This document shows, in pieces, positions 47,904 through 57,408 of a stretch of DNA of 64,000 bases. The notes beneath the pieces are model-generated. The model was given only the letters and a program-made list of their open reading frames with translations, was not told the DNA's origin and searched no databases. Positions within the stretch are counted from its first letter, which is position 1, and every line of letters begins with the position of its first letter. The position numbers and the translations under genes are program-made. Source of the DNA: Streptomyces sp. MRC013 (GTDB taxonomy: Bacteria > Actinomycetota > Actinomycetes > Streptomycetales > Streptomycetaceae); contig NZ_CP094264.1 in the NCBI RefSeq assembly GCF_023614235.1, positions 1 through 64,000 of the forward strand, given 5' to 3'.

Positions 47904-48635
47904 ATGACCGAGAACACCAGCCCGGGAACCGGCTCCGCCCTCGTCGACGACCCGTCCGGCGAGCCGATACTCCGGGTCGAGGACGTGCATCACTCGTACG
48001 GCACGGGCGCCACCGCCGTACACGCCCTGCGCGGGGCCTCGTTCGCCGTCCGGCGCGGTGAACTCGTCGCCCTGAGAGGCCGTTCGGGCTCGGGCAAGAC
48101 CACGTTGCTGCATCTGATCGGCGGCCTGGACTCCCCGCGGAGCGGCCGCGTGGTCGTGGACGGCACCGACCTGTCGACGCTGGACGAGAGCGGACTGCTC
48201 GCGCTGCGCCGCGGCCGGATCGGGTTCGTCTTCCAGTCGTTCGGGCTCATCCCGATCCTCACCGCCGCCGAGAACGTGGGCGTACCGCTGCGGCTGCGCC
48301 GGGCCGAGGTGCGCGAACGAGAGGAACGGGTGGCGTTGCTGCTGGCCCTGGTGGGCCTGGCCGGACACGAGGCACAGCGGCCCGCCGAACTGTCCGGCGG
48401 CCAGCAGCAGCGGGTCGCCGTCGCCCGGGCCCTCGCCAACCGCCCGGCCCTGCTCCTCGCCGACGAGCCGACCGGGCAGCTCGACGCCGCCACCGGCCTG
48501 GCGGTGATGGAACTGCTGCGGGCCGTGGTGCGCAGCGAGGGCGTCACGGTCCTCCTCTCCACCCACGACCCCCAACTCCTGGGCCTGGCCGACCGGGTGC
48601 TGGAACTGAGCGACGGAGTGGTCGTCGAGCAGTGA
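47904..48635 (+). CDS. MacB/LolD-type ABC transporter ATPase, second
   Basis: 243 aa. ATG 47904 or GTG 47901. Walker A is LRGRSGSGKTTLLHLIGG, the Q-loop GFVFQSFGLIP, the signature LSGGQQQRVAVARA and Walker B LLLADEPTGQLD, with switch His in LLSTHDPQLL. A compact stand-alone ATPase. Divergent to the permease operon, it probably serves the same two permeases. Not a duplicate of the ATPase at 40719: that one has an extra C-terminal tail. Confidence 0.9.
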   Translation: MTENTSPGTGSALVDDPSGEPILRVEDVHHSYGTGATAVHALRGASFAVRRGELVALRGRSGSGKTTLLHLIGGLDSPRSGRVVVDGTDLSTLDESGLLALRRGRIGFVFQSFGLIPILTAAENVGVPLRLRRAEVREREERVALLLALVGLAGHEAQRPAELSGGQQQRVAVARALANRPALLLADEPTGQLDAATGLAVMELLRAVVRSEGVTVLLSTHDPQLLGLADRVLELSDGVVVEQ

Positions 48636-49289
48636 GAGAGCAGGACCACGGCCGCGATCGGTCCGAACAGCTCCCGCGCTGGCGAACCTCCACGAGAGCG
48701 CCGGGGTGTTCCTCGTGGGACACGGGTTGGACGGGCTGCGGGCCGCGGTCCGCCTCGGGGTCGCCCACTCCGGCTCCACGAAGCCGTGCTGCAGGGACGG
48801 CAGCGTGCAGGCGCTCGCCGACCGGGTGCTCGGGCCGTCGGCGCACCTCGGCGGCGGGACCGTGCCGGTGGTGTTCTCCACGGACGTCGCCGCCGGGACC
48901 GAGATCGCCCCGGCCGGACACGAGGGGCGCGTCGAGTGCGTCGTGGCCGGGCCCGGGCACCTGGGCAGGACCCGCCGCCGCCTGGCGATGGACGCCGTCA
49001 CCGACCGCCCCGCTACCGGCCGCAGACGAACGGAAGGATCGAGCGCTTCGACCGCGCCCTGCCGGGCGAACGGGCCTGCCTGCGGCCCTACGCCGACGAC
49101 ACCGAACGCGCCGGAGCCGCCGAACAGGTCGAGGGGCTCCGGCTCCGGCTCGCGCGTGCCGAGGACTTCGAGGGGACCCTCCGCAGGCGCCTGTCGGCGT
49201 CCGCTCCCCGGCCGTCCCTTGACGGGCGGCCCGGGGCGCTCCCGGGTGGTGGCCGACGCCCCCGGCCCGGGGCCCGCGGGGCGACGGGG
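48636..49289. other. Degenerate stretch with an integrase-core transposase fragment
   Basis: At 49010-49110 (+) YRPQTNGRIERFDRALPGER and LRPYADDTERAGAA match the end of the integrase core (rve) of IS481/IS3 transposases. Upstream, 48690-48990 has protein-like frames (VFLVGHGLDGLRAAVRLGVA, VVFSTDVAAGTEIAPAGHEG) that I cannot assign. Probably old mobile-element debris between the ABC system and the LysR gene. Confidence 0.45.
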
Positions 49290-50195
49290 TCAGGTGGTCC
49301 CCTCCGGCCGCGGTACGGCCAGGCAGCAGCGCACGAAGTCCTGGACCACGGGGTCGCCGTCGTCGGCGGGGTCCCAGGCGACGCCGACCCTGCTGGGGCC
49401 GACACCGGTGACGGGGCGGTAGGCGACGCCCGGTCGCGCGTAGAAGCGGGCGGCGGAGGCCGGGGCGAGGGCGACTCCGTAGCCGTTGGCGATGGCGCCG
49501 AGCCAGTCGTCCGGCCGGTCGGCGACGGCGCCGACGCGCACCGGGTGGCCGCCGCGTTCCCCGGCGGCCAGCCGGTGGTCCCGCCACCGGCCCGATTCGG
49601 GCGGAGCGGCCGCGAACGGCTCGTCCCACAGGTCCCGGAACGGGATCACGCGGCGCGCGGCGAGGGGGCGTCCCCCGGGGAGCGCGACCCAGCGGGGTTC
49701 GGTGAACAGCACCGCCGTCCGCAGGTCCTCCTGGCCGGGGAAGGGCAGTCGCAGCAGGGCGGCCTCGACGTCCCCGCCGGTGAGCCCGGCGCCCGGATCC
49801 GACCATGCGGCCTGCCGCATGTCCACCCGCCAGCCCGGACGGCGCCGGGTGAACTCCGCGACGATGCGCGGGGTCGCCTCGTCGGCGGCACTGGCCATGA
49901 AGCCGACGCGCAGCAGGCGGGCCGCCCGGCTGTCGGCGCTCCGGGCCTCCCGCAGCGCCCGGTCCCAGTCGGCGAGCAGGGCGGGCGCCCGTTCCGCCAG
50001 GGCCCGGCCCGGTTGCGTGAGGGCCATGCCCGTGCGGGACCTGGTGAACAGCCGCGCTCCGATCCGGCTCTCCAGTTGCCTGATCTGCTTGGTGAGCTCC
50101 GGCTGGGAGACGAACAGTCGTTCCGCGGCGCGGGTGAGGGTCACCTCCTCCGCCACGGCGACGAAGCAGCGGAGCAGCCGGGTGTCGACGTCCAT
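49290..50195 (-). CDS. LysR-family transcriptional regulator
   Basis: About 301 aa. ATG 50195 (MDVDTRLLRCFVAVAEEVTL) is chosen; GTG 50201 is also possible. The winged helix-turn-helix TRAAERLFVSQPELTKQIRQ and linker helix LESRIGARLFTRSR are followed by a periplasmic-binding-protein-like effector domain (LRVGFMASAADEATPRIVAE ... WLGAIANGYGVALAPASAAR). It is divergent to the DoxX gene with 116 bp between, the usual arrangement in which a LysR protein controls its neighbour and itself. Confidence 0.9.
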   Translation of the reverse strand: MDVDTRLLRCFVAVAEEVTLTRAAERLFVSQPELTKQIRQLESRIGARLFTRSRTGMALTQPGRALAERAPALLADWDRALREARSADSRAARLLRVGFMASAADEATPRIVAEFTRRRPGWRVDMRQAAWSDPGAGLTGGDVEAALLRLPFPGQEDLRTAVLFTEPRWVALPGGRPLAARRVIPFRDLWDEPFAAAPPESGRWRDHRLAAGERGGHPVRVGAVADRPDDWLGAIANGYGVALAPASAARFYARPGVAYRPVTGVGPSRVGVAWDPADDGDPVVQDFVRCCLAVPRPEGTT

Positions 50196-50311
50196 GCCCA
50201 CAGGTTGTGGAGGCGGGTATTGGACGCCGGACGGGATCCCGGGAAAGGCTTGGCGGGGTGAGCGCGCCGGGCTCGCCCAACCCCCGCGCGCTCGATCGGA
50301 GGCCGAGGCAC

Positions 50312-50662
50312 GTGTCCACCGCCTATGTCGTCGTCACCGCCGTCACGGCCCTGGCCAACGCCGGGATCGCCGTCGCGGACCTCTCGAAGGCCCCGTTCGT
50401 CCTCGCCAACTCGGCCGAGGTGGGGCTCGCGCGGGCCTGGCTCCCGGGGCTCGCCGCGCTCAAGGCCGCCGGAGCCGCCGGTCTCCTGCTCGGGCTCGTG
50501 GGGGTCCCGGTCCTCGGCCTCGCCGCCGCGGCGGGGCTCGTCCTGTTCTTCGTCGGTGCCGTCGCCGTACACGTCCGTGCCCGCGTCTACCGCACCATCG
50601 CCTTTCCCTGCGGCTACCTGGTTCTGGCCGTCGCGTCCCTGGTCCTGGCCGTCGCGCGGTGA
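50312..50662 (+). CDS. DoxX-family small membrane protein
   Basis: 116 aa. GTG 50312 with CGGAGG at about 50297. Four membrane segments: AYVVVTAVTALANAGIAVAD, the middle pair around LKAAGAAGLLLGLVGVPVLG and LAAAAGLVLFFVGAVAVHV, and YLVLAVASLVLAVAR at the end. DoxX-like proteins are linked to redox and thiol stress or quinone metabolism. Presumably regulated by the divergent LysR gene. Confidence 0.82.
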   Translation: MSTAYVVVTAVTALANAGIAVADLSKAPFVLANSAEVGLARAWLPGLAALKAAGAAGLLLGLVGVPVLGLAAAAGLVLFFVGAVAVHVRARVYRTIAFPCGYLVLAVASLVLAVAR

Positions 50663-50902
50663 GCGTCCGCGCGCCGCGCGGAAGGCCCCGGTCCACGCGA
50701 CCGTCCCGCGGCGGCGGAGGCCCTCGGGCCTCCTCCCGTGGCGGGCGGAGCGCTCCGGGTCCCGGCCGCGGGCCGGTCGGATCGCCCGGGCCGCGCCGTC
50801 CGGCTCCCGCGGCCCGACCGGCTCCGGCGACGGGCGCCGCGCCCCGTACGGTGCCGGCGCGGGCGGGGGACGACGCGTGCGGGCCGGGCGGCGGGGCCGG
50901 CG
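50663..50902. other. GC-rich gap, no gene seen
   Basis: 240 bp between the convergent DoxX and Rieske oxygenase genes. Very GC-rich with several short stems that could act as terminators for both; none is clearly dominant. Confidence 0.4.
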
Positions 50903-52231
50903 TCAGCCGGCCCCGTCCGCCGGGGCCGGCGCGAGGCCGGCGATCTCGTCGTACTCCTTCTGCAGGTGCTCCGGGCGCCCGGCCTGGACCGTCAGGAAGC
51001 CGCCGATGCCGAACAGGCCGCTCTTCCTGCGGGCCCGGAGCTTCTCCAGGAAGACGTCGCGCGGCATGCCCTTGGTGTAGAGGGACTTGCCCGTGAGCGG
51101 CAGCTGGATGTTCACGTTGGCCGCGGCGTCGCGCACCGTGCCCGGCGGGTCCTCGCCCCTGGCCACCTGCTCCATCGCCTCGAAGTACCGGCGCCGCAGC
51201 AGGGTGATCCCCTTGTCGCTGCGCCCCAGGTTCTCCGTGGTGCGGTCCGTGACGACGCCCTGGCCGATCCATGCGGCGAAGTCCTGGTTCCCCGTGTGCG
51301 AGGTGATGATCTCGCCGGTCTCCGGGTCGTGGAGCGGGCCGTACCAGTACGGGATCCGGTCCTGGTCCTGCCTCCCCGCGGGTACGTCGTCCGGCAGCAC
51401 CGAGTACTGCCAGGTGATGTTCAGGGTGCGCCCCTCGTCCACCGGGACCCGGAACTCCACCGTGTTCCCGGACGCGAGCGTGTACGGCCAGAGACAGAGG
51501 ATGCCCCCGTCGTTGACGTCGTTGCTACCGGCGTAGCTCCCCTTCGGGGGGACGGCCGGAACCTCCACGACCCTGCCGTTGACGAAGCCGTACTCGAACT
51601 CCAGGAAGTCGATGGACAGGTGCGTCGGCACGTACTCGGGGTCGGCCGGGTCGGTCCGCACGGCGTTGCCGTTCAGGTGCAGCCACTCGAAGTGGACGGG
51701 GTCCATGCCGTTCTCGTGGCACTGGAACCAGTTGCACGGGAGCTCGGTCATGATGATCTCGACGAAGCCGTGCTCCCAGCCGAAGGGCTCGAAGTCGGGC
51801 AGCAGCGGCGCGGGGGCCGGCCCCAGGTAGGCCCAGACCAGTCCGCCGAGCGTGGCGGTGGGGTAGGCGCTGACGGCGACCTTGTCGCGGAACCCCCCGG
51901 AGGGGCCGGCCTCCTCGAACGGCTGGCTGGCGCACCTCCCCCGGGAGTCGAACGCCCAGCCGTGGTAAGGGCACCGCATGACGTCGCCGTCCACCCAGCC
52001 GGTGCTCAGATCGGTGCCCCGATGGGGGCAGTGCCGGGAGATCAGGCCGTGGCCGCCGTCGGGCTTGCGGAAGAGCACGAGGTCCTCGCCGAGCAGCCTG
52101 ATCGGTTTGACGGACCGCCGGCTCAGCTCCAGCACCGGGGCGATCGGATGCCAGTAACGGCGCAGCAGCTCCCCCATCGGCGTCCCGGATCCCACCTCCG
52201 ACAACATCCGGTTCTTCTCGGCTGAGAGCAT
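50903..52231 (-). CDS. Rieske non-heme iron oxygenase (SxtT/phthalate-dioxygenase-like alpha subunit)
   Basis: 442 aa, full length. The Rieske 2Fe-2S ligands are C68 and H70 in CPHRGTDL and C87 and H90 in CPYHGW. The mononuclear iron facial triad begins with D177, H180 and H185 in GMDPVHFEWLH. ATG 52231 (MLSAEKNRMLSEVGSGTPMG) has AAAGGGA upstream. The alpha-only architecture is like the natural-product Rieske oxygenases SxtT/SxtH and other site-specific hydroxylases, which need an external reductase; none is encoded here. It sits at the left edge of the deazaguanine cluster, divergent to its regulator, and likely hydroxylates an intermediate or the final scaffold (inference). Confidence 0.88.
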   Translation of the reverse strand: MLSAEKNRMLSEVGSGTPMGELLRRYWHPIAPVLELSRRSVKPIRLLGEDLVLFRKPDGGHGLISRHCPHRGTDLSTGWVDGDVMRCPYHGWAFDSRGRCASQPFEEAGPSGGFRDKVAVSAYPTATLGGLVWAYLGPAPAPLLPDFEPFGWEHGFVEIIMTELPCNWFQCHENGMDPVHFEWLHLNGNAVRTDPADPEYVPTHLSIDFLEFEYGFVNGRVVEVPAVPPKGSYAGSNDVNDGGILCLWPYTLASGNTVEFRVPVDEGRTLNITWQYSVLPDDVPAGRQDQDRIPYWYGPLHDPETGEIITSHTGNQDFAAWIGQGVVTDRTTENLGRSDKGITLLRRRYFEAMEQVARGEDPPGTVRDAAANVNIQLPLTGKSLYTKGMPRDVFLEKLRARRKSGLFGIGGFLTVQAGRPEHLQKEYDEIAGLAPAPADGAG

Positions 52232-52888
52232 GTCGGTCCCTTTCACGTAGCGGAGTGCGGTCGTGCCAGAGGCCCCCGGGCGGTGCGCCCGCCCCTGGGT
52301 CGAACGGGAAGTGCCGTGCCGCCGGCCGCGCCTCCGGGTCCCGGGCCCGGAGGCGCGGCCGGCGGGTGGCGGGTGGCACGGCCGGGGAGCGGGTCGGCGG
52401 GCGACGTGTCCCCGGCGGGAAGGCGGCTCCAGGCCCCCGGCGGCGCGCGGTCGCGTCCGGGGCCGGGCGCAGCCATCATGCGGCGGCTCGCACCGCGTTA
52501 TCCACCGGTGGTTTCCACGCCCGGGAAACGCGCGGGCAATTGGCGCCGCACCGGTGACAGCCGCGCGGGCCGGGGTCCGGGTCCGGAGCCCCGGCCCGCC
52601 GCCGTCCCGGTGACCTTCGTCACCCGGTGTCGATGAACCTTTTCCGTCCGGACGCGTCCCCCCGCCGCGCGGGGCGCGCCACGGCCGCCGGCATCCCGGA
52701 GGAACCAGGTCAATGCGGGCGCGTGCGCGGAGGTCCGCGGCGGTTCGAGGCGCGGGTGCGGGCACCGGTGATCGTCCGACGGGCACCGAGCCGCCTCGTT
52801 TCGCATCTCCCAGTGCGGGGGCGGGCGCCCCTCCCGGTGCCGCACGCACCGGGCTTGCACGGTCGGCACGACATGTGGGGAACGCAGC
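52232..52888. other. Divergent intergenic region of the cluster
   Basis: 657 bp between the divergent Rieske oxygenase and XRE-regulator genes. No credible gene is seen in either strand. It should hold both promoters; I could not pick a specific operator with confidence. Confidence 0.45.
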
Positions 52889-53731
52889 ATGAATGTGGCA
52901 GCACTGCGGGTGTTGTTGAGTGGGAAGCGGGCCGCGGTGGCGCCCGAGGCCCACGGACTCAGCCGTCCCAGCGGCAAGGGCCGGCGTGCCGCCGGACTCG
53001 CCCAGCACCAGGTCGACTTCCTGCTTAACCGCGCCCCCGGCACCTACCAGCGTCTCGAGTCGGGCAAGTACCGGAATCCTCCCGTCGACTTCCTGCGCGA
53101 CCTGGCCCGGTTGCTGCACCTCTCCGAACTGGAATGGACCGCCCTGTGCCGCTACGCCGGCATCGGTGACCCACCGGTCCCCCTCACCCTGCAGTCCGGG
53201 GAGAGCGTGGACCACCTGTGGAACGACGCCGTCAGGGGCATCTCCCACGCGGCGTGCGTGACGAACGCCTCGTGGAACGTCCTCGCGCACAACCAGCCCT
53301 TCCAGGACGTATTCGCCCCCGGTGCCCGACCCGCCAACCTGCTCCGGTGGGGACTCCTCGACGGCAGGCACCTCCTGCCCGGCTGGGACGTCACATGGGC
53401 CCCGCACCTCCTGCCCCTGCTCCGCGCCGACCTGGCCGCCCGCCCCGGGGACCCGGTACTGCGGCAGCTGGAGGCCGCCGTCCTCGCCGATCCGGTCGCG
53501 CAGCGGCTCTACCGGGCCGCCGGCGCGGCCGTCCACCCCCACGAGACGGAACGCCCCCTGAACCACGCCCGGCTCGGCCCCGGCTGGACCAGCATGTGCG
53601 TGGCGCACCTTCCCTCGTCGCCCGGCGCGCGGCTGTGCATCTTCATCTTCCGCCCGATGGCGGTGGTCCCGTCCCGCCCGGCGGTGAACCGGGAAGTGGA
53701 GCGGCGGCAGGTGCGGGTACCGAGCGCCTGA
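52889..53731 (+). CDS. XRE-family regulator with MmyB-like ligand-binding domain
   Basis: 280 aa. ATG 52889 follows GGGGAAC. The N-terminal helix-turn-helix (RRAAGLAQHQVDFLLNRAPG, TYQRLESGKYRNPPVDFLRD) is of the MmyB type and is followed by the PAS-like MmyB ligand-binding domain (NASWNVLAHNQPFQDVFAPG, NLLRWGLLDG ... GDPVLRQLEAAVLADPVAQR). MmyB-like proteins are cluster-situated activators in several Streptomyces antibiotic pathways, including methylenomycin. Placed between the oxygenase and the long plus-strand operon, it is the obvious candidate regulator of both. Confidence 0.85.
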   Translation: MNVAALRVLLSGKRAAVAPEAHGLSRPSGKGRRAAGLAQHQVDFLLNRAPGTYQRLESGKYRNPPVDFLRDLARLLHLSELEWTALCRYAGIGDPPVPLTLQSGESVDHLWNDAVRGISHAACVTNASWNVLAHNQPFQDVFAPGARPANLLRWGLLDGRHLLPGWDVTWAPHLLPLLRADLAARPGDPVLRQLEAAVLADPVAQRLYRAAGAAVHPHETERPLNHARLGPGWTSMCVAHLPSSPGARLCIFIFRPMAVVPSRPAVNREVERRQVRVPSA

Positions 53732-54085
53732 CGGGCCCGTCGGGCGCCCGGGAGCGACGTCCCCGCGCGAGCGGCGCGGCGGTTTCCCCGAATCGCGTGG
53801 AGCCGTCGCGCCGCTCCTCGCCGTTCCCCGGGACTCCTCATAAAAGCCGGTGTTTCTTCGGTGCAGAAGGCGGGGGTGGATAACCCGGCGCCGACCACGC
53901 AATACTGAGTGGGCGGAAAGCACCACCACGGCGCCGCAGGGCCCCTGCCCCGGTGCCGCCTTTTCCGCCGGTTTCCGTCGCGGGTCCTCCTCCGTGGAGC
54001 GCCCCTCGCAAATTTTCTCCTTCGTCGTGCCGTCCACGGCACCGACGCCTCCGAGCAGCCGACTCTCCTTCTGAGGGGTTCATCC
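53732..54085. promoter_or_regulatory. Leader region of the main biosynthetic operon
   Basis: 354 bp without a gene, less GC-rich than its surroundings in places (CTCATAAAAGCC near 53837, GCAAATTTTCTCC near 54007). It probably contains the promoter of the operon starting at 54086. No terminator-like or riboswitch-like structure could be assigned; a preQ1-type riboswitch was looked for and not seen. Confidence 0.4.
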
Positions 54086-55321
54086 ATGCGCACTTCCGTT
54101 GTCACGAGCGTATTGTTCGTCGGAGGGAGGCGGACCGATGCGCTGGAGGCCGCTCGTGCCGCAGGACTGCAGGTCATCTACATGGCACCCGCATCCGACA
54201 TGACCCGGCGACATCAGGAGCTGGCGGATTCGGTTCTCCTTTTCCCCGAATTGCCACCCGAGTTCGCGTTGCGCGCCGCAGTCGCCCTCCACGGGGTCTT
54301 CCCGTTCGACCTCGCCTACACCGCCGGCGATCCGTACCTCCAGACCGTGGCACAGATCAACGACCGCCTCGGGCTGAAGTCGAATCCCCTACGCACGGTT
54401 TCCGCCGTCAACGACAAGGCCCTGATGCGGGAAATCCTGAAGGGTACGGGAGTGGGACAGGTCGCGTCCGCGGAAGTGCGCACCCGGGCCGACCTGGAGC
54501 GGTTCGCCGCGGAAAACGGATTCCCGCTCGTCCTCAAGCCGAGCCGGGGCAGCGCGAGCAGGGACGTCCACGTCGTCCCGGACGGTTCGGCCCTTTCCGC
54601 TGCGGCGTCCCGGCTGGCGCCCGCCGCCGGCGGCGGGCCCGGGGGCACCGCTTCCTGGGTGGCCGAGGAGTTCCTGGAGGGCAGGGAGTTCAGCGTCGAG
54701 ACGCACAGCGCCGCCGGCCGGCACCAGGTCCTCGCCGTCACGGAGAAGTTCACGAACGAGCACCGCGTCGAGATCGGCCACCTGGTGCCGGCGCGGATCA
54801 CCGAGGCGGAGCGCGCCCTGCTCACCGCCGAGACGAGGTCCGTGCTGACCGCCCTGGGCGTCGAGGAGGGACCGGGGCACACCGAGCTGATCCTCACCCC
54901 CCGCGGCGCCCGCGTCGTCGAGACGCACACCCGTCCCGGCGGCGACGCGATCGTGGCGCTCATCAGGATCGCGGAAGGCTACGACATCCACGAGCTGACC
55001 TTCTCCTGGCTCGCCGGGAAGTCCGGGCCCTCCCCCCTCAGGCACGAGCCGCAGGCCGGAGGGGCGGCCATCTGGTTCCTCACCGCCGGCCCGGGACGCG
55101 TCACCGCCGCCGGCGGCGAGGAGGCCACCCGGGCGTCCGAGGGAGTGCGGTTCGCCTCGCTCTCCGCGGCCGTGGGCGACGAGGTCCGCATCGCCCGCAA
55201 CTCGCGGGAACGGCTCGGCGAAGCGCTCGCCGTCGGCGACGACGCGGACAGCGCGCTGCGCCGCGCACGGGAGGCCGTCGGGCGCCTCGTCGTCGAGGTG
55301 GAGCCGGCCGGCCGCGGCTGA
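54086..55321 (+). CDS. ATP-grasp carboxylate-amine ligase 1
   Basis: 411 aa. ATG 54086 has GAGGGG upstream. ATP-grasp landmarks: a pre-domain with TSVLFVGGRRTDALEAARAA; NPLRTVSAVNDKALMREILK; FPLVLKPSRGSASRDVHVVP (ATP lysine and Gly-rich loop); SWVAEEFLEGREFSVETHSA; GHTELILTPRGARVVETHTR with RPGGD in the Mg/ATP loop. The family (amino-acid ligases such as BacD-type) activates a carboxylate as acyl phosphate and joins it to an amine. First gene of the operon. One of three different ATP-grasp enzymes, so probably one amide bond per enzyme; substrates unknown. Confidence 0.85.
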   Translation: MRTSVVTSVLFVGGRRTDALEAARAAGLQVIYMAPASDMTRRHQELADSVLLFPELPPEFALRAAVALHGVFPFDLAYTAGDPYLQTVAQINDRLGLKSNPLRTVSAVNDKALMREILKGTGVGQVASAEVRTRADLERFAAENGFPLVLKPSRGSASRDVHVVPDGSALSAAASRLAPAAGGGPGGTASWVAEEFLEGREFSVETHSAAGRHQVLAVTEKFTNEHRVEIGHLVPARITEAERALLTAETRSVLTALGVEEGPGHTELILTPRGARVVETHTRPGGDAIVALIRIAEGYDIHELTFSWLAGKSGPSPLRHEPQAGGAAIWFLTAGPGRVTAAGGEEATRASEGVRFASLSAAVGDEVRIARNSRERLGEALAVGDDADSALRRAREAVGRLVVEVEPAGRG

Positions 55322-55419
55322 CGCCGCACAGCACGACCCCCGCCACCGTCCCGCCGCCGAACGGCGGCCCGGACGCCCCGCACCCGGCGTCCGACGACCC
55401 ATCCGGAGAACGAGCACCC

Positions 55420-56682
55420 ATGACGAGCGAGACGACCGCCCCGAGCGGGCCGCGGGCCGGCAGGCCGCTCCTGCTGCTGGTGGGCAGCGGAAGCCGGCCC
55501 TGGCGCGAGTACCTGCTGCGGTCCATCACGACCGGGTACCGGCTGCACCTGTTCTGCCCCGCGGCGCCCACCTGGGAGCAGCGGTACCTCGACGGCCACA
55601 CCGTGGTCGACACGGCGGACGCCGCGGCGATGACCGCCGCCGCCCGGGCGGGCGGCGGGTCCTTCGCCGGGGTGCTGACGTACGAGGAGACGCGGGTGGT
55701 ACCCACCGCCGAGCTGGCCACCGCGCTGGGGCTGCGGACCAGTCCGCCTGCGGCGGTGAACGCCTGCCGCGACAAGTACCTCGGCCGCCTGGCGCTGGGG
55801 AGGGCGGGGGTTCCGCAGGCCGAGGCGATCGCCGTCGCCGACCTGGCGCAGGCCGGAAAGGCCGCCCGGCGCATCGGCTACCCCGTGGTCGTCAAGCCCC
55901 GGGCGCTCTCGGCGAGCTGCGGGGTGACCCTGGCGACCGGGCCGCACGAGATCGAGGAGGCGTACCGGCAGGCCGCCGGGATCTGGTTCGACGACGTGCC
56001 GCGCCTCGAAGCGCCCGTCCTCGTCGAGGAGTTCCTCGACGGCCCCGAGGTCAGCGTGGACGCGTTCTGCCGCGACGGCCGGGTCACCGCCCTGTTCGTG
56101 GCCCACAAGGACCTCGGGTTCGCTCCGGGTTTCGAGGAGATCGGCCACACCGTCCGGGCCGACGACCCGCTGCTGCACGACGAGCGGCTGCTCGGGGTCC
56201 TGCAGGACGCCCACGCCGCGGTCGGGCTCACCGACGCGGTGACCCACACCGAGCTGCGGCTGACCGCGGACGGGCCGAAGGTCGTGGAGATCAACGCCCG
56301 CATCGGCGGCGGCCGGATCCCCTACCTCGGCCGGCTCGTCACCGGCACGGAGATCGGCCTGGTGGCGGCCGACCTGGCCGTCGGCGCGGTGCCGGAGATC
56401 CCGCGGCCCGCCGGCTCGACGACGGCCGCCGTCCGCTTCCTGTACCCCGAGCGGGACATGAGGCTCGCCTCCGTCGAGATCGACGAGGCGGCCCTGCCCG
56501 CCCCGGTCCGCGAGGTGCTGCCCCTGGCCGAACCGGGCCGGGAGCTCCGGCTGCCGCCCGTGGACAACGCCCGCTCGCGCTTCGCCCTGGTCATCGCCGT
56601 GGCCGAGGACGAGCGGGACTGCGCGGCCGCACTCGACGAGGCGGCCGCGGCGGTGACCGCCAAGGGCACCCCGCTGCCCTGA
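55420..56682 (+). CDS. ATP-grasp carboxylate-amine ligase 2
   Basis: 420 aa. ATG 55420 after CCGGAGAACGAGCACCC. Landmarks: GRPLLLLVGSGSRPWREYLL, NACRDKYLGRLALGRAGVPQ, YPVVVKPRALSASCGVTLAT, PVLVEEFLDGPEVSVDAFCR, THTELRLTADGPKVVEINAR and IGGGRIPYL (canonical ExN with Mg ligands). The C-terminal ATP-grasp lid (SRFALVIAVAEDERDCAAAL) resembles that of BacD/TabS L-amino-acid ligases. Only distantly similar to the first ligase, so not a recent tandem duplicate. Confidence 0.87.
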   Translation: MTSETTAPSGPRAGRPLLLLVGSGSRPWREYLLRSITTGYRLHLFCPAAPTWEQRYLDGHTVVDTADAAAMTAAARAGGGSFAGVLTYEETRVVPTAELATALGLRTSPPAAVNACRDKYLGRLALGRAGVPQAEAIAVADLAQAGKAARRIGYPVVVKPRALSASCGVTLATGPHEIEEAYRQAAGIWFDDVPRLEAPVLVEEFLDGPEVSVDAFCRDGRVTALFVAHKDLGFAPGFEEIGHTVRADDPLLHDERLLGVLQDAHAAVGLTDAVTHTELRLTADGPKVVEINARIGGGRIPYLGRLVTGTEIGLVAADLAVGAVPEIPRPAGSTTAAVRFLYPERDMRLASVEIDEAALPAPVREVLPLAEPGRELRLPPVDNARSRFALVIAVAEDERDCAAALDEAAAAVTAKGTPLP

Positions 56683-56727
56683 CCGCACCTGACAGAACAC
56701 CCGCCCACGAGATTCGGGGAATGCACC

Positions 56728-57408
56728 GTGTCGAAAATCATCGCCGTCGTCTCCGGTGGCATGGACTCCGTGGCCATGGCCCACCACCTCAAGGACCAGG
56801 GGAACGAGCTGCACCTCCTGTCGGTCGACTACGGGCAGCGCCACCGCAAGGAGCACGACTTCGCCGCGGCGGCGGCCGACCGGCTCGGGGCCCCGCACCA
56901 GGTCGCGGACCTGAGCGCCGTCGGCGCCATGTTCCGGGGCTCCTCCATCACCGACCCTACGGTCGACGTGCCGGAGCAGACCTGGGAGGGGTACGGGGAG
57001 AGCCCGAACATCGTCCCGAACCGCAACGCCCTGCTGCTCGCCGTGGCCTTCGCGATCGCCGTCGTGGAGAAGGCCGAGGGCGTGGCCGTCGGGGTCATCG
57101 CGGGCGACGCCGTCTCGGTCCCCGACAGCACCCCGGCCTTCCTCGAGTCCTTCATCGCCATGGAGCGCCTGGCGACGAAGGGGTACGCCCATCCCGACCT
57201 CGACCTGCTCTCCCCGTTCGCGGGACTGCAGAAGAGCGACGTCGTCCTGCTCGGTGAGGAACTCCGCGTCCCCTGGACGCAGACCTGGACCTGCCTGCGC
57301 GGCCAGGAGTCCCACTGCGGCCGCTGCGCGCCCTGCTGGGAGCGCCAGGAGGCCTTCACCCAGGCCGGCGTGAACGACCCGACCACCTACCAGAGGAGCG
57401 CCCGATGA
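56728..57408 (+). CDS. queC: 7-cyano-7-deazaguanine synthase QueC
   Basis: 226 aa. GTG 56728. QueC converts 7-carboxy-7-deazaguanine (CDG), via the amide, to the nitrile preQ0 with ATP and ammonia. The PP-loop is VVSGGMDSVAMAHHL; SVDYGQRHRKEH and VPNRNALLLAVAFAIA are family blocks; the zinc site is CLRGQESHCGRCAPCWERQE (four Cys). Overlaps queD by four bases. The presence of the whole preQ0 set within a secondary-metabolite operon argues for a 7-deazaguanine product rather than for tRNA queuosine synthesis. Confidence 0.95.
   Translation: MSKIIAVVSGGMDSVAMAHHLKDQGNELHLLSVDYGQRHRKEHDFAAAAADRLGAPHQVADLSAVGAMFRGSSITDPTVDVPEQTWEGYGESPNIVPNRNALLLAVAFAIAVVEKAEGVAVGVIAGDAVSVPDSTPAFLESFIAMERLATKGYAHPDLDLLSPFAGLQKSDVVLLGEELRVPWTQTWTCLRGQESHCGRCAPCWERQEAFTQAGVNDPTTYQRSAR

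Noticed and set aside
48690..48990. Protein-like plus-strand frame after the ABC ATPase
   Set aside because: No family could be named and the segment ends in transposase debris; left as unassigned.
53732..54085. preQ1-type riboswitch upstream of the deazaguanine operon
   Set aside because: Searched by eye for the short H-type pseudoknot pattern; no convincing A-rich tail pairing with a GC stem was seen.
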